A stretch of DNA of 64,000 nt from Rhizobacter sp. (GCA_025350965.1 JANXWV010000011.1:1-64000), one strand, 5' to 3'; shown: positions 50,103-59,335, numbered from the stretch's first letter. A program made the numbers and translations. Notes: a model not told the origin generated them from the sequence alone.

Positions 50103-51601
50103 CGAATCATTGCGTCAAGCACGCCGGGCTGGAAGTGCAGGTCGATGAATTCGGCCAGGCCGTCGAACACGGTGTCGAGGGACCGAATCCCGGCACTGAA
50201 CAACGCGCGCGTCACGGCCTCCGATTCGAACAGACCGTGCGCATACGCGCCCAGCACATTGCTGCGCTGCCAACCGATGGCGTGGCCTTCGTCGTTGTGC
50301 AGCGCGGCTGTCATGCCACTGGAGCCGCCCATGCCGACCACGGCCTCGGTGCGGCCTTGCCGAATCTCGTAGCCACCGAGCGCGACGTTCGACAGCGCCG
50401 ACCACGGCGCGTCGAGCTTGGCGAAGCGTGCCTGCGTGCGCCGCAGCAGCTTGCTGCGCTCGAAGCGCGTCACGAGCGGCAACAGGCCCAGGCCTTCGAC
50501 GTGGGTGTTCGGTTGGCCTTCGACGCCATGCTCATCGACGAGCGAAGCGCCCAGCATCTGCAGGCCGCCGCAGACCCCGAGCACGCGGCCGCCGGCTTGC
50601 GCGTGGCGCACCACCGCATCGGCCAGGCCGGTGTTGCGAAGCCAGGCGAGGTCGCCTGTGGTGTGCTTGGAGCCGGGCAACACCACCCAGTCGGCGCCGG
50701 CCGCTTCAGCCGGCGTGCGCACCCAGCGCAGCCGCACCCCGGGGCATTGGCGCAGTGGCTGGAATTCGTCGAGGTTGCTGATGTGCGGGAACGCGACGAT
50801 GGCGATGTGCACGGCGCCGGCCGGAATGCCCATGGCTCCCGCGCCGCTCGGTCCCTCGTCGAACACGCCGTCTTCTTCCGGCAGACCGTGGCCACGCCAC
50901 ATCGGCAATACCGCGACCGTGGGCACACCGCAGAGCTGCAGCAACTGTTCCGGGCCGGGCGCCAGCAGGCGGGCGTCGCCGCGAAACCGGTTCAGCACGA
51001 AGCCGCGAATCAGCGCACGCTCTGCCGCCGGCAGCAGCGCATGCGTGCCGTACAGGTGGGCGAAGGCGCCGCCCCGGTCGATGTCGGTCACCAGCAGGCA
51101 CGCCGCACGCACCTCGCGCGCGGTGCGCATGTTCACGTAGTCGCTCGCGTACAGGTTGATCTCGGCCGGCGACCCTGCGCCCTCGATCACGACCACATCG
51201 TTCTCGGCCATCAGGCCGTGCAGCGCGCTGCGCGCGAAGGGCCACAGGCGCTCGCTGCGTTCGCGCCACGGCATCTCGGTGAGTTCGGCGTGCACCTGCC
51301 CCATCACGACGACCTGGCTGTGGGTGTCGCGCTCGGGCTTGAGCAGCACCGGGTTCATGCGCACCTCGGGCTCGGCGCGCGCGGCCAGGGCCTGGAAATA
51401 CTGTGCGCTGCCGATCTCGCCCATTGGGCCTGTCCCGCCGCCCGGGCCAGGCACGACACGCGCGTTGTTGCTCATGTTCTGCGCCTTGAACGGCGCCACC
51501 TTCAAACCCTGGCGGGCAAACCAGCGGCACAAAGCCGTGGCGAGCCAGCTCTTGCCCGCACCGCTGGTGGTGCCCAGCACCATGACTGCGCGCGCGGTCA
51601 T
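50099..51601 (-). CDS. cobQ: cobyric acid synthase
   Basis: A 500-residue glutamine amidotransferase that amidates adenosylcobyrinic a,c-diamide four times. The dethiobiotin-synthetase-like domain starts with GTTSGAGKSWLATALCRWF; the glutaminase domain has the nucleophile in LGVCGGLQMLG and a late His in AYAHGLFES. The start MTARAVMVLG at 51599-51601 overlaps cbiB by 4 bases. Confidence 0.95.
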   Translation of the reverse strand: MTARAVMVLGTTSGAGKSWLATALCRWFARQGLKVAPFKAQNMSNNARVVPGPGGGTGPMGEIGSAQYFQALAARAEPEVRMNPVLLKPERDTHSQVVVMGQVHAELTEMPWRERSERLWPFARSALHGLMAENDVVVIEGAGSPAEINLYASDYVNMRTAREVRAACLLVTDIDRGGAFAHLYGTHALLPAAERALIRGFVLNRFRGDARLLAPGPEQLLQLCGVPTVAVLPMWRGHGLPEEDGVFDEGPSGAGAMGIPAGAVHIAIVAFPHISNLDEFQPLRQCPGVRLRWVRTPAEAAGADWVVLPGSKHTTGDLAWLRNTGLADAVVRHAQAGGRVLGVCGGLQMLGASLVDEHGVEGQPNTHVEGLGLLPLVTRFERSKLLRRTQARFAKLDAPWSALSNVALGGYEIRQGRTEAVVGMGGSSGMTAALHNDEGHAIGWQRSNVLGAYAHGLFESEAVTRALFSAGIRSLDTVFDGLAEFIDLHFQPGVLDAMIR

Positions 51602-52542
51602 GGCAGGGACGCTCGCAGCAACCACACCGCGCAGGCCACCACCATCGCGCACTGCGCTGCAATGGAGGCGGCATGCACCGCACGTGCCGCATGCGCCGGC
51701 GTGGGCGACGGTGCAGCGGCATTCAGCGCGTACACGCCGGGCTTGCGCAGCCGCACCCCGAGCCGCAACGCCATCGCACCCATCGGCCAACCGCCATTGG
51801 GCGACGGGGTGCGCCGCGCTTCGGTGTGCAGCGCACGCCAGTGCGCTGGCCGATGGGCGAGCCAGTGCGCTGGCCGATGCGCGGGCCACAGCAAAGCGGC
51901 CGTGATGCGCGCCGGCAGCCAGCTCAATGCATCGTCGGCGCGAGCGGCCCACTTGCCGGCCCACTCCCACGCGCCGCGGTAGCCCCACATCGCATCCGCC
52001 GTGTTCGCGAAGCGGTACACCACCGCACCGGGCAGGCCTGCCACCGCGTACCAGAACAGCGGCGCAACCACCGAGTCGTTCAGGTTCTCGGCCAGGGTCT
52101 CGATGGCGGTCTCGCGGACCATGCTGGCATCCAGCTCGTTGACGTCGCGGCTCACGAGCCGGGCGAGTTGCATGCGCGCAGCTTCCACACTGCTGGCCGC
52201 TGCGCGCTCGACGGCCGCGACCTCAGTGCGCAACATGCGCCACGCGAACGTCGGCTTCAACAGCAGTGCGAGCAGCGGCACTGCGATCCATGGCGACATC
52301 GACACCAATGTGTTCTCGACGCCCCAGGCCGCCCCACCGAGCACCAGCGCGAACACCACCCACGCCACCGCGCCGCCGCCGAACGCGAGCGCCGGCCGCA
52401 AGGTGCACAGCCAACGCCCGAGCGGCGCCAACGCCAGGCCCAGCCAGGCGACCGGGTGCCAGCGGTCGGCCGGCTCGCCGAAGCAGGCGTCCAGCCCCCA
52501 GGCCAGCGGTAACGCCAATGCAGCGAGCCAGGCGAAGGTCAC
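51598..52542 (-). CDS. cbiB: adenosylcobinamide-phosphate synthase (CbiB/CobD)
   Basis: A 314-residue membrane enzyme that attaches aminopropanol phosphate to cobyric acid. GEPADRWHPVAWLG, RDVNELDASMVRETAIETLAEN and the NDSVVAPLFWY segment are typical. The GTG start at 52540-52542 overlaps the upstream stop (GTGA). An in-frame 24-bp duplication at 51839-51886 puts a repeated AHRPAHW into the loop after about residue 215. Confidence 0.92.
   Translation of the reverse strand: MTFAWLAALALPLAWGLDACFGEPADRWHPVAWLGLALAPLGRWLCTLRPALAFGGGAVAWVVFALVLGGAAWGVENTLVSMSPWIAVPLLALLLKPTFAWRMLRTEVAAVERAAASSVEAARMQLARLVSRDVNELDASMVRETAIETLAENLNDSVVAPLFWYAVAGLPGAVVYRFANTADAMWGYRGAWEWAGKWAARADDALSWLPARITAALLWPAHRPAHWLAHRPAHWRALHTEARRTPSPNGGWPMGAMALRLGVRLRKPGVYALNAAAPSPTPAHAARAVHAASIAAQCAMVVACAVWLLRASLP
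51839..51886. repeat. 24-bp direct duplication within cbiB
   Basis: Two adjacent 24-bp copies (51839-51862 and 51863-51886) differing at two positions. They keep the reading frame and add eight residues to a loop of the encoded protein, consistent with a recent slippage event. Confidence 0.8.
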
Positions 52543-53243
52543 CGCGCGGCGCCCTCCTGCAACAGGAGTGTCTGCAGCACCAACGTCGTCGGCGTCAGCG
52601 GTGGCACCGAGGCCACGACCTGCTGCGGCCCGTTCGTGATGCGAAGCGCCGCTGCGAAGCCTGGCGCGTCGAACACGAAGGTGTGGAACTCGCCGCCCTC
52701 GCCCACCGGGCACACGCCCGTGGGCAGCCGCGCGAGCAGCGACGCGTCGTAGTCGGCGCCGCAGAACGACGCGTCGAGCCAGCGCGTGTCCACGCAAACC
52801 AGCCGGGCGCGAATGCCGCGAGCGATCACCTCCTGCGCAAGTGCCGCCCGAGCCTCGCCCCACAGCGGGAACACCGCCACCAGGCCGGCGCGCGCGCAGG
52901 CCGGCTCGAGCCAGTCGCGGTGCGCTTGCAGGTCGATGTCGCCGAACACCATGTGCGTGTGGCCCGCGTCGCGAAGGGCGCGCAATGCGGCGTTGAACAC
53001 ATCCGCGTACTCGCCCGGCCCGGCGAGCGCGGGCACCCAGGCGCCACCCATCGCACGCACTTGCGCGGCGATCAAAGCAGGCGGCAACACGTGCGACTTG
53101 CTCAGGCCGCCCGCGTCGCACATCGTCAGGAAGCTGCGCACTTCAAGGCCGGCATCGAGGGCTCGAAGCCACGCCAGGCACGAGTCCTTGCCCGCGCTCC
53201 AGCTGATGGCGGCGACCGGCCTCTCGGCAGCGGCGGCGTTCAT
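52539..53243 (-). CDS. DUF71/Dph6-like PP-loop ATP-binding protein of B12 salvage
   Basis: A 234-residue PP-loop ATPase. The N-terminal motif is SAGKDSCLAWLRAL (SGGKDS type) and the C-terminal motif GEGGEFHTFVFDAP is the DUF71/Dph6 hallmark. The eukaryotic/archaeal branch makes diphthamide, absent from bacteria; the bacterial DUF71-B12 branch was predicted by comparative genomics to act in B12 salvage. Its place between cobO and cbiB supports the B12 branch. The reaction is unknown, perhaps an amidation or amide hydrolysis. ATG at 53241-53243 overlaps the cobO stop by one base. Confidence 0.82.
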   Translation of the reverse strand: MNAAAAERPVAAISWSAGKDSCLAWLRALDAGLEVRSFLTMCDAGGLSKSHVLPPALIAAQVRAMGGAWVPALAGPGEYADVFNAALRALRDAGHTHMVFGDIDLQAHRDWLEPACARAGLVAVFPLWGEARAALAQEVIARGIRARLVCVDTRWLDASFCGADYDASLLARLPTGVCPVGEGGEFHTFVFDAPGFAAALRITNGPQQVVASVPPLTPTTLVLQTLLLQEGAAR

Positions 53244-53812
53244 CAATCTTCGATCCCGCGCTGCGCCGGCACGCCGGCGTTGAAGTGGTGCTTCACGAGC
53301 GTCATCTCGGTCACCGTGTCGGCCAGGTCGATCAGTTCCTGCGGCGCCTCGCGGCCGGTCAGCACCACGTTCACGTGGGGCGGCCGCTCGCGCAAGGCAG
53401 CCAGCACCGACGCCAGTGGCACCCAGCCGTAGCGCAACGGATAGGTGATCTCGTCGAGCACGACCAGGAAGTGCTCGCCCGCCCGGATGGTCTGCTCGGC
53501 GCGCGCCCAGCCATCGAGCGCGAGCTTCGCCGAGTGTTCGAGATCGTGGCTCTTCCAGCTGAAGCCGTCGCCCAGGCCTTCGATGGGCACGCCGAGCTGC
53601 TCGAACATGCGGTGCTCGCCGAAGCGTGCGGTGGGCACCTTCATGAACTGGTAGATCTTCACCGGCTTGCCGCGCCCGTGGGCGCGCAGCGCCAGGCCGA
53701 AGGCGGCCGTGCTCTTGCCTTTGCCGTTACCGGTGTGAATGAGCACCAGGCCACGGCGCTCGCCGGTGGCCTTGGCGCTGCACGCGTCCAGCGGTGGGGT
53801 TTCGATTTGCAT
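53243..53812 (-). CDS. cobO: cob(I)yrinic acid a,c-diamide adenosyltransferase
   Basis: A 189-residue CobO/BtuR-type ATP:corrinoid adenosyltransferase that adds the upper 5'-deoxyadenosyl ligand. The inverted P-loop HTGNGKGKSTAAFG and VVLDEITYPLRYGWV are present. The start MQIETPPLDAC lies 4 bases after btuD. Confidence 0.94.
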   Translation of the reverse strand: MQIETPPLDACSAKATGERRGLVLIHTGNGKGKSTAAFGLALRAHGRGKPVKIYQFMKVPTARFGEHRMFEQLGVPIEGLGDGFSWKSHDLEHSAKLALDGWARAEQTIRAGEHFLVVLDEITYPLRYGWVPLASVLAALRERPPHVNVVLTGREAPQELIDLADTVTEMTLVKHHFNAGVPAQRGIED

Positions 53813-53816
53813 GGTG

Positions 53817-54605
53817 TCAAGTCTCCAGTTCAGCCACGGGAATCCAGCGCTCGCCGAGGCGTTCGATGCGCAGCGCGCCACCGAATACATCGACCAGCGC
53901 GGCATGCAGGTCAGGGTCGCCGGGCACGCCTTCGGCGCGCAGGCGCCCATCGGCCAGCACCACCAGCCGGTCGGCGAGCAAGGCCAGCGACAAGTCGTGC
54001 AACACGCTCACCACCGCGCTGCCGCGCGCCGCATGGCGCCGCAGCAGGCGCACCAGCGCAACCTGGTGCAGCGGGTCGAGGTGCGTGGTGGGTTCGTCGA
54101 GCAGCAGCCACGGCGCGCCGGTGGCCAGCGCGCGCGCCAGCAGTGCGCGCTGACGTTCGCCGCCCGACAGTTCGTGCAGGCGGCGGTGCTGCCAGCCGGT
54201 GCATTCGGCATCGACGAGGGCGGCATCGACGCTGGCTTCATCGGCCGGCCCCGGTGCCGTGAAGAGCCCCAGTTGCGGCAGGCGGCCGAGGTGCACGACC
54301 TCGCGCACGGTCAGCTCGCCGGTCGCCTCGCCCTGCTGCGCGAGCCACGCGAGTTGCTGCGCCAGCGCACGGGCGTTCCACTGCGTGATCGGGCGGCCGA
54401 TGAAGCTGACGCTGCCGGCATCGGCCCGCTGCAGGCCCGCCAGCGCGCGTAGCAGCGTCGACTTGCCCGCACCGTTCGGCCCGACGATGGCGGTCCAGCC
54501 GGGGCGCAACGTGAGCGTCACATCACGCAACGCCTGCGTACTGCCGAGCGCCACGCTGATGCCGTGCGCGCTGAGCGTGGCGACCTTGTTCACATCGCTG
54601 TTCAT
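53817..54605 (-). CDS. btuD: cobalamin ABC transporter ATP-binding protein
   Basis: A 262-residue FepC/BtuD-type ATPase: Walker A GPNGAGKSTLLRAL, signature LSGGERQRALLARAL, Walker B WLLLDEPTTHLD and switch His in SVLHDLSLAL. Position in a riboswitch-controlled B12 operon makes cobalamin the likely cargo rather than siderophores. Overlaps btuC by 4 bases. Confidence 0.9.
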   Translation of the reverse strand: MNSDVNKVATLSAHGISVALGSTQALRDVTLTLRPGWTAIVGPNGAGKSTLLRALAGLQRADAGSVSFIGRPITQWNARALAQQLAWLAQQGEATGELTVREVVHLGRLPQLGLFTAPGPADEASVDAALVDAECTGWQHRRLHELSGGERQRALLARALATGAPWLLLDEPTTHLDPLHQVALVRLLRRHAARGSAVVSVLHDLSLALLADRLVVLADGRLRAEGVPGDPDLHAALVDVFGGALRIERLGERWIPVAELET

Positions 54606-55621
54606 GCGAACCTGCGCTTGCGCAGCAGCCACAGCAGGTAGCCACCGCCGAGCAATGCCGTGAGCACGCCCACCGGCACCTCTTGCGGCGCGATCAGGCT
54701 GCGCGCCAGCACATCGGCCATCAGCAGCAGCGTGCCGCCGGCCGCAGCACTCGCAACCAGCGTGAAGCCGTGCGGCGCCGGTGCGAAGCGGCGCACCAAA
54801 TGCGGCGCCACCAGCCCGACGAACGCGATCAAGCCGGCCTGCGACACCGCGAGGCCAGTCGCCAGCGCGAGTGCGGCCACCAGGGCCATGCGCACGCGGC
54901 CGAGGCGCAGGCCGAGGCTGCGTGCGCTGTCTTCGCCGAGCGTCAACGCGTCGAGCGCGCGCGACAGGCGCCATGCCAGCGGCAAGGCCAGCAGCAACCC
55001 CACGCCGAGCGCCGCGCAACTGGCCCAGCCCAGGAAGCCGGTGCTGCCGAGCAGGAAGGCCTGCTTGCCACGCAGCGCATCGGGCGCGGCACTGGTGACC
55101 AGGTCATTGAGTGCGGCGAGCACGACGCTCACCACCACGCCGGCCAGCAGCAGCCGAGTGGTCTGCTCGGCACCGCGCGCGAGTGCGAGTGTGAGCAGCA
55201 CGCCAAGCAAGGCCCCGGCGAACGCGGCTGCCACCAGGCCGATGCGGGCCAGCGCATCGGCCGTGGCCAGGCTGATGCCATGACCGACGAGCGCACTCGC
55301 GGCCAGCACCAGCACCACGCCCAGCGTGGCACCGGAGGCCGAGCCCAGCAGGTACGGGTCGGCCAGCGGGTTGCGGAACAGGCCCTGCGCGGTGGCGCCG
55401 GCCAGGCCCAGCAAGGCGCCGGTGAGCCAGGCGCCGAGCGTGCGCGGTGCGCGGATCTGGCCGACGATCAGCCCCGCCTCGTCGCCCTGCAGCGTGGCCC
55501 ACAACGCGCGCAGCGACCAGCCGTCGCTGCCCGCCGCCAGGCCGGCGATCAGCAACAGCACGGTGAGCGCCGCAAGCATCACGACGAGCCGCACGCGGCG
55601 CTTCCGGTCGGCCTCGGCCAT
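54602..55621 (-). CDS. btuC: cobalamin ABC transporter permease
   Basis: A 339-residue FecCD/BtuC-family permease with about ten predicted helices. LTGALLGLAGATAQGLFRNPLADPYLLGSASGA, the ATPase-contact GLVAPHLVRRF and a final ALLGGGYLLWLLRKRR are family features. It overlaps btuF by one base and btuD by 4. Confidence 0.92.
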   Translation of the reverse strand: MAEADRKRRVRLVVMLAALTVLLLIAGLAAGSDGWSLRALWATLQGDEAGLIVGQIRAPRTLGAWLTGALLGLAGATAQGLFRNPLADPYLLGSASGATLGVVLVLAASALVGHGISLATADALARIGLVAAAFAGALLGVLLTLALARGAEQTTRLLLAGVVVSVVLAALNDLVTSAAPDALRGKQAFLLGSTGFLGWASCAALGVGLLLALPLAWRLSRALDALTLGEDSARSLGLRLGRVRMALVAALALATGLAVSQAGLIAFVGLVAPHLVRRFAPAPHGFTLVASAAAGGTLLLMADVLARSLIAPQEVPVGVLTALLGGGYLLWLLRKRRFA

Positions 55622-56568
55622 CAGTGCACCTTGGCGACTTGCACCAGGCAGTCGGCCAGCGTCAACGCGGCTTCGCCCATGCGCGGCCCGGGGCGCACCA
55701 GCACCTCGTAGGGCTCGCTCGCGAAGCCGCACGTTCGGCCGCGTTGCAACGCGCGCAGCGCAGCCCAGCCGGGGCGCTTGGGCATGTCGCCGAGGTTGGC
55801 CTTCGCGGCCATCACGATGTCGGGCTGGGCGCGCACCACGAACTCGGGGTTCAGCTTCGGGAACGGGCCGAGCTCGGCGGGTACCACGTTGGCCAGGCCG
55901 AGCCGCGCCAGCGTCTGACCGATGAACGAACCGGCACCGGCCGCGTAAGGTGTGGCATCGACCTCGAAGTAGACCCGCTGCCCGCGCAACGCGGGCGGCA
56001 CGCGCATGGCTGCCGCGCGCATGTCTTGCTCGATGGCCGACCACAGCCGCGCGCCTTCATCGGGCCGACCGAGCAACTGCGCCAACGTGGCGAGCGAGCG
56101 CTGCACGTCGGCATGGTTGCGCGGTTCGAGCACCAGCACCCGAATGCCCAGCGATTCGAGCCGGTCAATGACCCGGGCCGACGTGGCCGCAAGAACCACG
56201 TCGGGCGCGAGCGCGGCGATGCGCTCGACCTGCGCGTCGTCGAGCCCGCCGAGCTTGGGCAGCGCGAGCACGCTGGCCGGCGAGTTCGAGAAGCGGTCGG
56301 TCCCCACCAGCAGCGCGCAACCGCCGAGCGCGCACACGCTCTCGGTGAGCGATGGCAGCAGGCTCACGATGCGCTTCGGCGGCGCGCTGAACGTGAGCGT
56401 GGCGCCGCGCTCGTCGCGCACGCTGACCTGCGCGCCGGCTTGCGCGCCGGCTTGCGCGTGCAGGCACAGCGCGAGTGCCAGAAGTACAGCGTTCACAGGT
56501 TGCACGACTGTCAGGCGTTGCACGCCGCACACGCCGGGCACGCGGCGCGCGCTCGGGTGCGGTTTCAT
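55621..56568 (-). CDS. btuF: cobalamin ABC transporter periplasmic binding protein
   Basis: A 315-residue class III binding protein. A signal-like hydrophobic stretch (VNAVLLALALCLHAQAGA) with a short AQAGAQAG repeat is followed by RIVSLLPSLTESVCALG and two lobes joined by a helix. The start MKPHPSARR at 56566-56568 overlaps the cobU stop by 4 bases. It feeds BtuCD. Confidence 0.9.
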   Translation of the reverse strand: MKPHPSARRVPGVCGVQRLTVVQPVNAVLLALALCLHAQAGAQAGAQVSVRDERGATLTFSAPPKRIVSLLPSLTESVCALGGCALLVGTDRFSNSPASVLALPKLGGLDDAQVERIAALAPDVVLAATSARVIDRLESLGIRVLVLEPRNHADVQRSLATLAQLLGRPDEGARLWSAIEQDMRAAAMRVPPALRGQRVYFEVDATPYAAGAGSFIGQTLARLGLANVVPAELGPFPKLNPEFVVRAQPDIVMAAKANLGDMPKRPGWAALRALQRGRTCGFASEPYEVLVRPGPRMGEAALTLADCLVQVAKVH

Positions 56569-57134
56569 TCCGAGCCTCCGCGCTTCACGGCCACTTCGAT
56601 TCCCGCCACCATCAAGGTGACGTGCGGGCACAGCGCGGCCACACCCTGGTGGAGGCGGCCGAGTTCATCGACGAAGCGGCGAGCCGGCGCCGACATGGGC
56701 GCCACACCCATGCCGATCTCGTTCGAGACCAGCAGCACCGGGCCGATGGCTCGCTGCAATGCGCCGAGCAGCGCGTGCCGCGCGGCGTCCATCGCATCGG
56801 CGGCCGAAGGGGCGCCGCTCATCGGCATCAGAAGGTTCGTCAACCACAAGGTCAGGCAGTCGACGACGACGAGCCGGCTCGGTGCGGCGTGGAACGCCAC
56901 CGCCCGCGCCAGTTCCACGGGCACCTCATCGGTCATGAGCTCGGGCACGCGCCGCACCCGGTCTTCGCGGTGACGCTGGATGCGTTCGCGCATCTCGTCA
57001 TCACCGGCCAGCGCGGTGGCCAGCAGCACGGCCGAGCGGCCCGGAACGTCGAGCCACGCGCGGGCACGCGCCTCGGCGCAGCGCGACTTGCCGCTGCGCT
57101 GCCCGCCGAGGATCAGCTCATGCGCCTGCGTCAT
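56565..57134 (-). CDS. cobU: adenosylcobinamide kinase/guanylyltransferase
   Basis: A 189-residue bifunctional enzyme that phosphorylates adenosylcobinamide and adds GMP. The P-loop GGQRSGKSRCAEA, the guanylylated-His region (IQRHREDR) and VVDCLTLWLTNLL are present, with VSNEIGMGVAP. It lies 14 bases after btuB and overlaps btuF. Confidence 0.94.
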   Translation of the reverse strand: MTQAHELILGGQRSGKSRCAEARARAWLDVPGRSAVLLATALAGDDEMRERIQRHREDRVRRVPELMTDEVPVELARAVAFHAAPSRLVVVDCLTLWLTNLLMPMSGAPSAADAMDAARHALLGALQRAIGPVLLVSNEIGMGVAPMSAPARRFVDELGRLHQGVAALCPHVTLMVAGIEVAVKRGGSE

Positions 57135-57148
57135 GGCGTGCCGGCGGC

Positions 57149-59065
57149 TTACAGCCCTTTGCCATCGAAGCGAACACCGAGCCAGGCCTGGCGGCCGATC
57201 TGCTGGTAGTCGCGCACCGGCTCGATGTTGCGGTTGGTCGCGTTCAGCAACTTCGCTTCGAGCTGCCACTGCGGCGTGAAGCGCCAGCGTGCGCGCAGGT
57301 CCAGCGTTTCATAGGCGCCGAGATAGACACCGCCATCGGGCCGCTTGCCCACGGCAAGCACCGCCGCGCCGAAGCTCCATGCGCCCATCTCGTAGTCGGC
57401 GCTCAGGCTCTCCTGATGGGCCGCGCGGCGCGCCAGGCGCTTGTTCTGGACCAGGTCCTGCGCGTCCAGCACGTCGAGTGTGGCCGCCATGCGCAAGCTG
57501 CCCCAGCGGTGCGTGGCCGAGACCGTGCCGCCGCGCAGCCGGGCCTCGCCGATGTTGCGCGCACAGCCGTACTGGTAACTCGGGTCGGCCGGGCACAGCG
57601 CATTGTTGGTTTCGTAGCCGATCATGTCGTGCACGCGGTTCTCGTAGGCGGTGGCCGCCAACTCGGTGGTGCCGGACCGCCATGTCAGGCCGAGCTCGAC
57701 ACTGCGGCCTTTTTCAGGCGTGACGGTGGGCACGCCGTAGCCGGGGTAGAACAATTCGTTGAAGCTCGGCGCGCGGAAAGTGCTGCCGCCGAGCACGCGC
57801 ACGCGCAGACCCTTCGCCACTTCCATGCTCCAGCCCAGGCGCCCGGTCGGGTTGCTGCCGTAGACCGAGTTGCGGTCCTGGCGCACGTCGGCTTGCAGCG
57901 TGTGCGCCCCGAACTGACCGCTGTAGCCGAGCACCAATGCGTCGTTGCGCCGGCTCTCGTCGGCATTGAACGAGTCGGAGTGTGCGCGCTCGGTCAGGTG
58001 CTCGACGGCGGCCACAAACTGCTGGCCCACCAGCGGCGTCCACGCGCCTTGCAGCGTGAACTGATCGCGCTGGGTGCGGAAGCGGTTGATCTCGGTGCCG
58101 CCGCTCTTCAGGTCGTCGTCGCTGTGCGCAGCCTGTGCGGTCAGCGCCAGCCCCGGGCCGAACTCGCCGCGGTAGTCGAGCGAGGCGATGCTGGTCTTGA
58201 GCTTGCCGCGGAAGTCGGGCGTGGCGTCCTGGTTGAAGCCGTTGGAAGCCAGGTACTCGCTGGCGTCGTACTGAGCATTCAAGCGGCTCTCGATCAGGTT
58301 CACGCCGACGCGCTGGCCCGCCGCCGGCGTGAAGCCGAGCTTGAGCTGCGCGGTGTCGCGGGTGTAGCCGTCGTCGTCGGGGTTGTAGTTGCCGAAGCGG
58401 TCACCGGCCTTCAGTGCCGACACGCCGCGCGAGCTTTGGCGGCTGACCGATGCGGCATAGTCGACGACGCCCTGTGCGCCGCTCACGCCCACGCTGCCAT
58501 CGAGCGAGCGGTGGCCGCCGACCGTCAGGTTGCCAGCCACGCGCGGCTCACCCTCGCCGCGCCGCGTGAAGATCTGCACCACACCGCCCACGGCGTCGGC
58601 GCCATACAGGCTGGAGCCGGGGCCGCGCAAGACCTCGATCCGCTCGATCTGCGACAGGCCGATCGCCTCGAACTCGACCTGGCCGAGCGTGGCCGAGCCG
58701 ACCCGCACGCCATCGATCAACACCACCGTGTTGCCCGAGCCGGCACCGCGAATGAACACGGCGGCACTCTGCCCGGGGCTGCCGGTGCGCGAGACCTGCA
58801 CGCCGGCCTCGCGGCGCAGCAGGTCTTCGATGGAGTCGGCCGTGCTCTCGCGGATGCGCTGCGCGTCGATGACCACCACATCGGCCGTGACGCGGTCGAG
58901 CGGCAAGGGCTCACGGCTGCCGCTGATGACGACTGCGGACAGCTTTGTCTGGGCGAAGGTGGGCGCTGCGAACGCAGCGAGCAGGGCAAGGCAAAGCACG
59001 GTCGGCACGCGCGCAGAACGCGGTACTGCCGGAAGCGCACGAAGCGCCGGGTGACAAGTTCTCAT
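57149..59065 (-). CDS. btuB: TonB-dependent cobalamin receptor
   Basis: A 638-residue outer-membrane receptor. A signal peptide (about 1-38, ending PTFAQ) precedes a TonB-box region (SAVVISGSREP) and a plug domain (about 45-160, with EVLRGPGSSLYGADAVGGVVQI). The barrel ends in LGVRFDGKGL. The riboswitch upstream makes cobalamin the substrate. The ATG at 59063-59065 has no clear Shine-Dalgarno; an in-frame ATG at 59123-59125 is possible but would not start with a signal peptide. Confidence 0.93.
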   Translation of the reverse strand: MRTCHPALRALPAVPRSARVPTVLCLALLAAFAAPTFAQTKLSAVVISGSREPLPLDRVTADVVVIDAQRIRESTADSIEDLLRREAGVQVSRTGSPGQSAAVFIRGAGSGNTVVLIDGVRVGSATLGQVEFEAIGLSQIERIEVLRGPGSSLYGADAVGGVVQIFTRRGEGEPRVAGNLTVGGHRSLDGSVGVSGAQGVVDYAASVSRQSSRGVSALKAGDRFGNYNPDDDGYTRDTAQLKLGFTPAAGQRVGVNLIESRLNAQYDASEYLASNGFNQDATPDFRGKLKTSIASLDYRGEFGPGLALTAQAAHSDDDLKSGGTEINRFRTQRDQFTLQGAWTPLVGQQFVAAVEHLTERAHSDSFNADESRRNDALVLGYSGQFGAHTLQADVRQDRNSVYGSNPTGRLGWSMEVAKGLRVRVLGGSTFRAPSFNELFYPGYGVPTVTPEKGRSVELGLTWRSGTTELAATAYENRVHDMIGYETNNALCPADPSYQYGCARNIGEARLRGGTVSATHRWGSLRMAATLDVLDAQDLVQNKRLARRAAHQESLSADYEMGAWSFGAAVLAVGKRPDGGVYLGAYETLDLRARWRFTPQWQLEAKLLNATNRNIEPVRDYQQIGRQAWLGVRFDGKGL

Positions 59066-59090
59066 GGTGAAGGAGGGGTCCGGACAACAT

Positions 59091-59120
59091 GCAACCGCCC
59101 GCTTCCCCGCGGGTGGTTGC
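59091..59120 (-). promoter_or_regulatory. expression-platform hairpin of the btuB riboswitch
   Basis: A 12-bp stem with one mismatch (GCAACC at one end, GGTTGC at the other) around a GGGGAA loop. It lies between the riboswitch core and the btuB ATG, 25 bases before the start. It has no following T run, so control of translation or Rho-dependent termination is more likely than intrinsic termination. Confidence 0.5.
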
Positions 59121-59144
59121 GACATGGGCGCCGCCTCATGGAAG

Positions 59145-59335
59145 CGCCCGCTCGTTGGCCGGTATCCGGGCTGGCGGACCAAACCCTGCGACCTTCCCGA
59201 CGGCCTTGCGGCCCTCAGTGGTGTGTGCGCAGTGTCAGAAGCCTTGCGTGTGAACACGCGGCTTCGTCCGCCGTACCGTTGCGGGGGCAGCGCAGTTTCG
59301 GCTGCCACACACCAGGTGTGACTTCCTTCTGCTTC
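59145..59335 (-). ncRNA. cobalamin (adenosylcobalamin) riboswitch
   Basis: On the minus strand the conserved blocks occur in order: CACACCTGGTGTG, then the core GCTGCCCCCGCAACGGTA, then GACGGGAAGG-like GTCGGGAAGGTCGC, and finally the B12 box AGCCCGGATACCGGCC (59157-59172). This is a complete AdoCbl aptamer upstream of btuB. It should shut the operon down when cobalamin is plentiful. Exact ends are approximate. The rest of the 375-base gap (59336-59440) holds the likely promoters of btuB and of the zapB-like gene. Confidence 0.92.
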
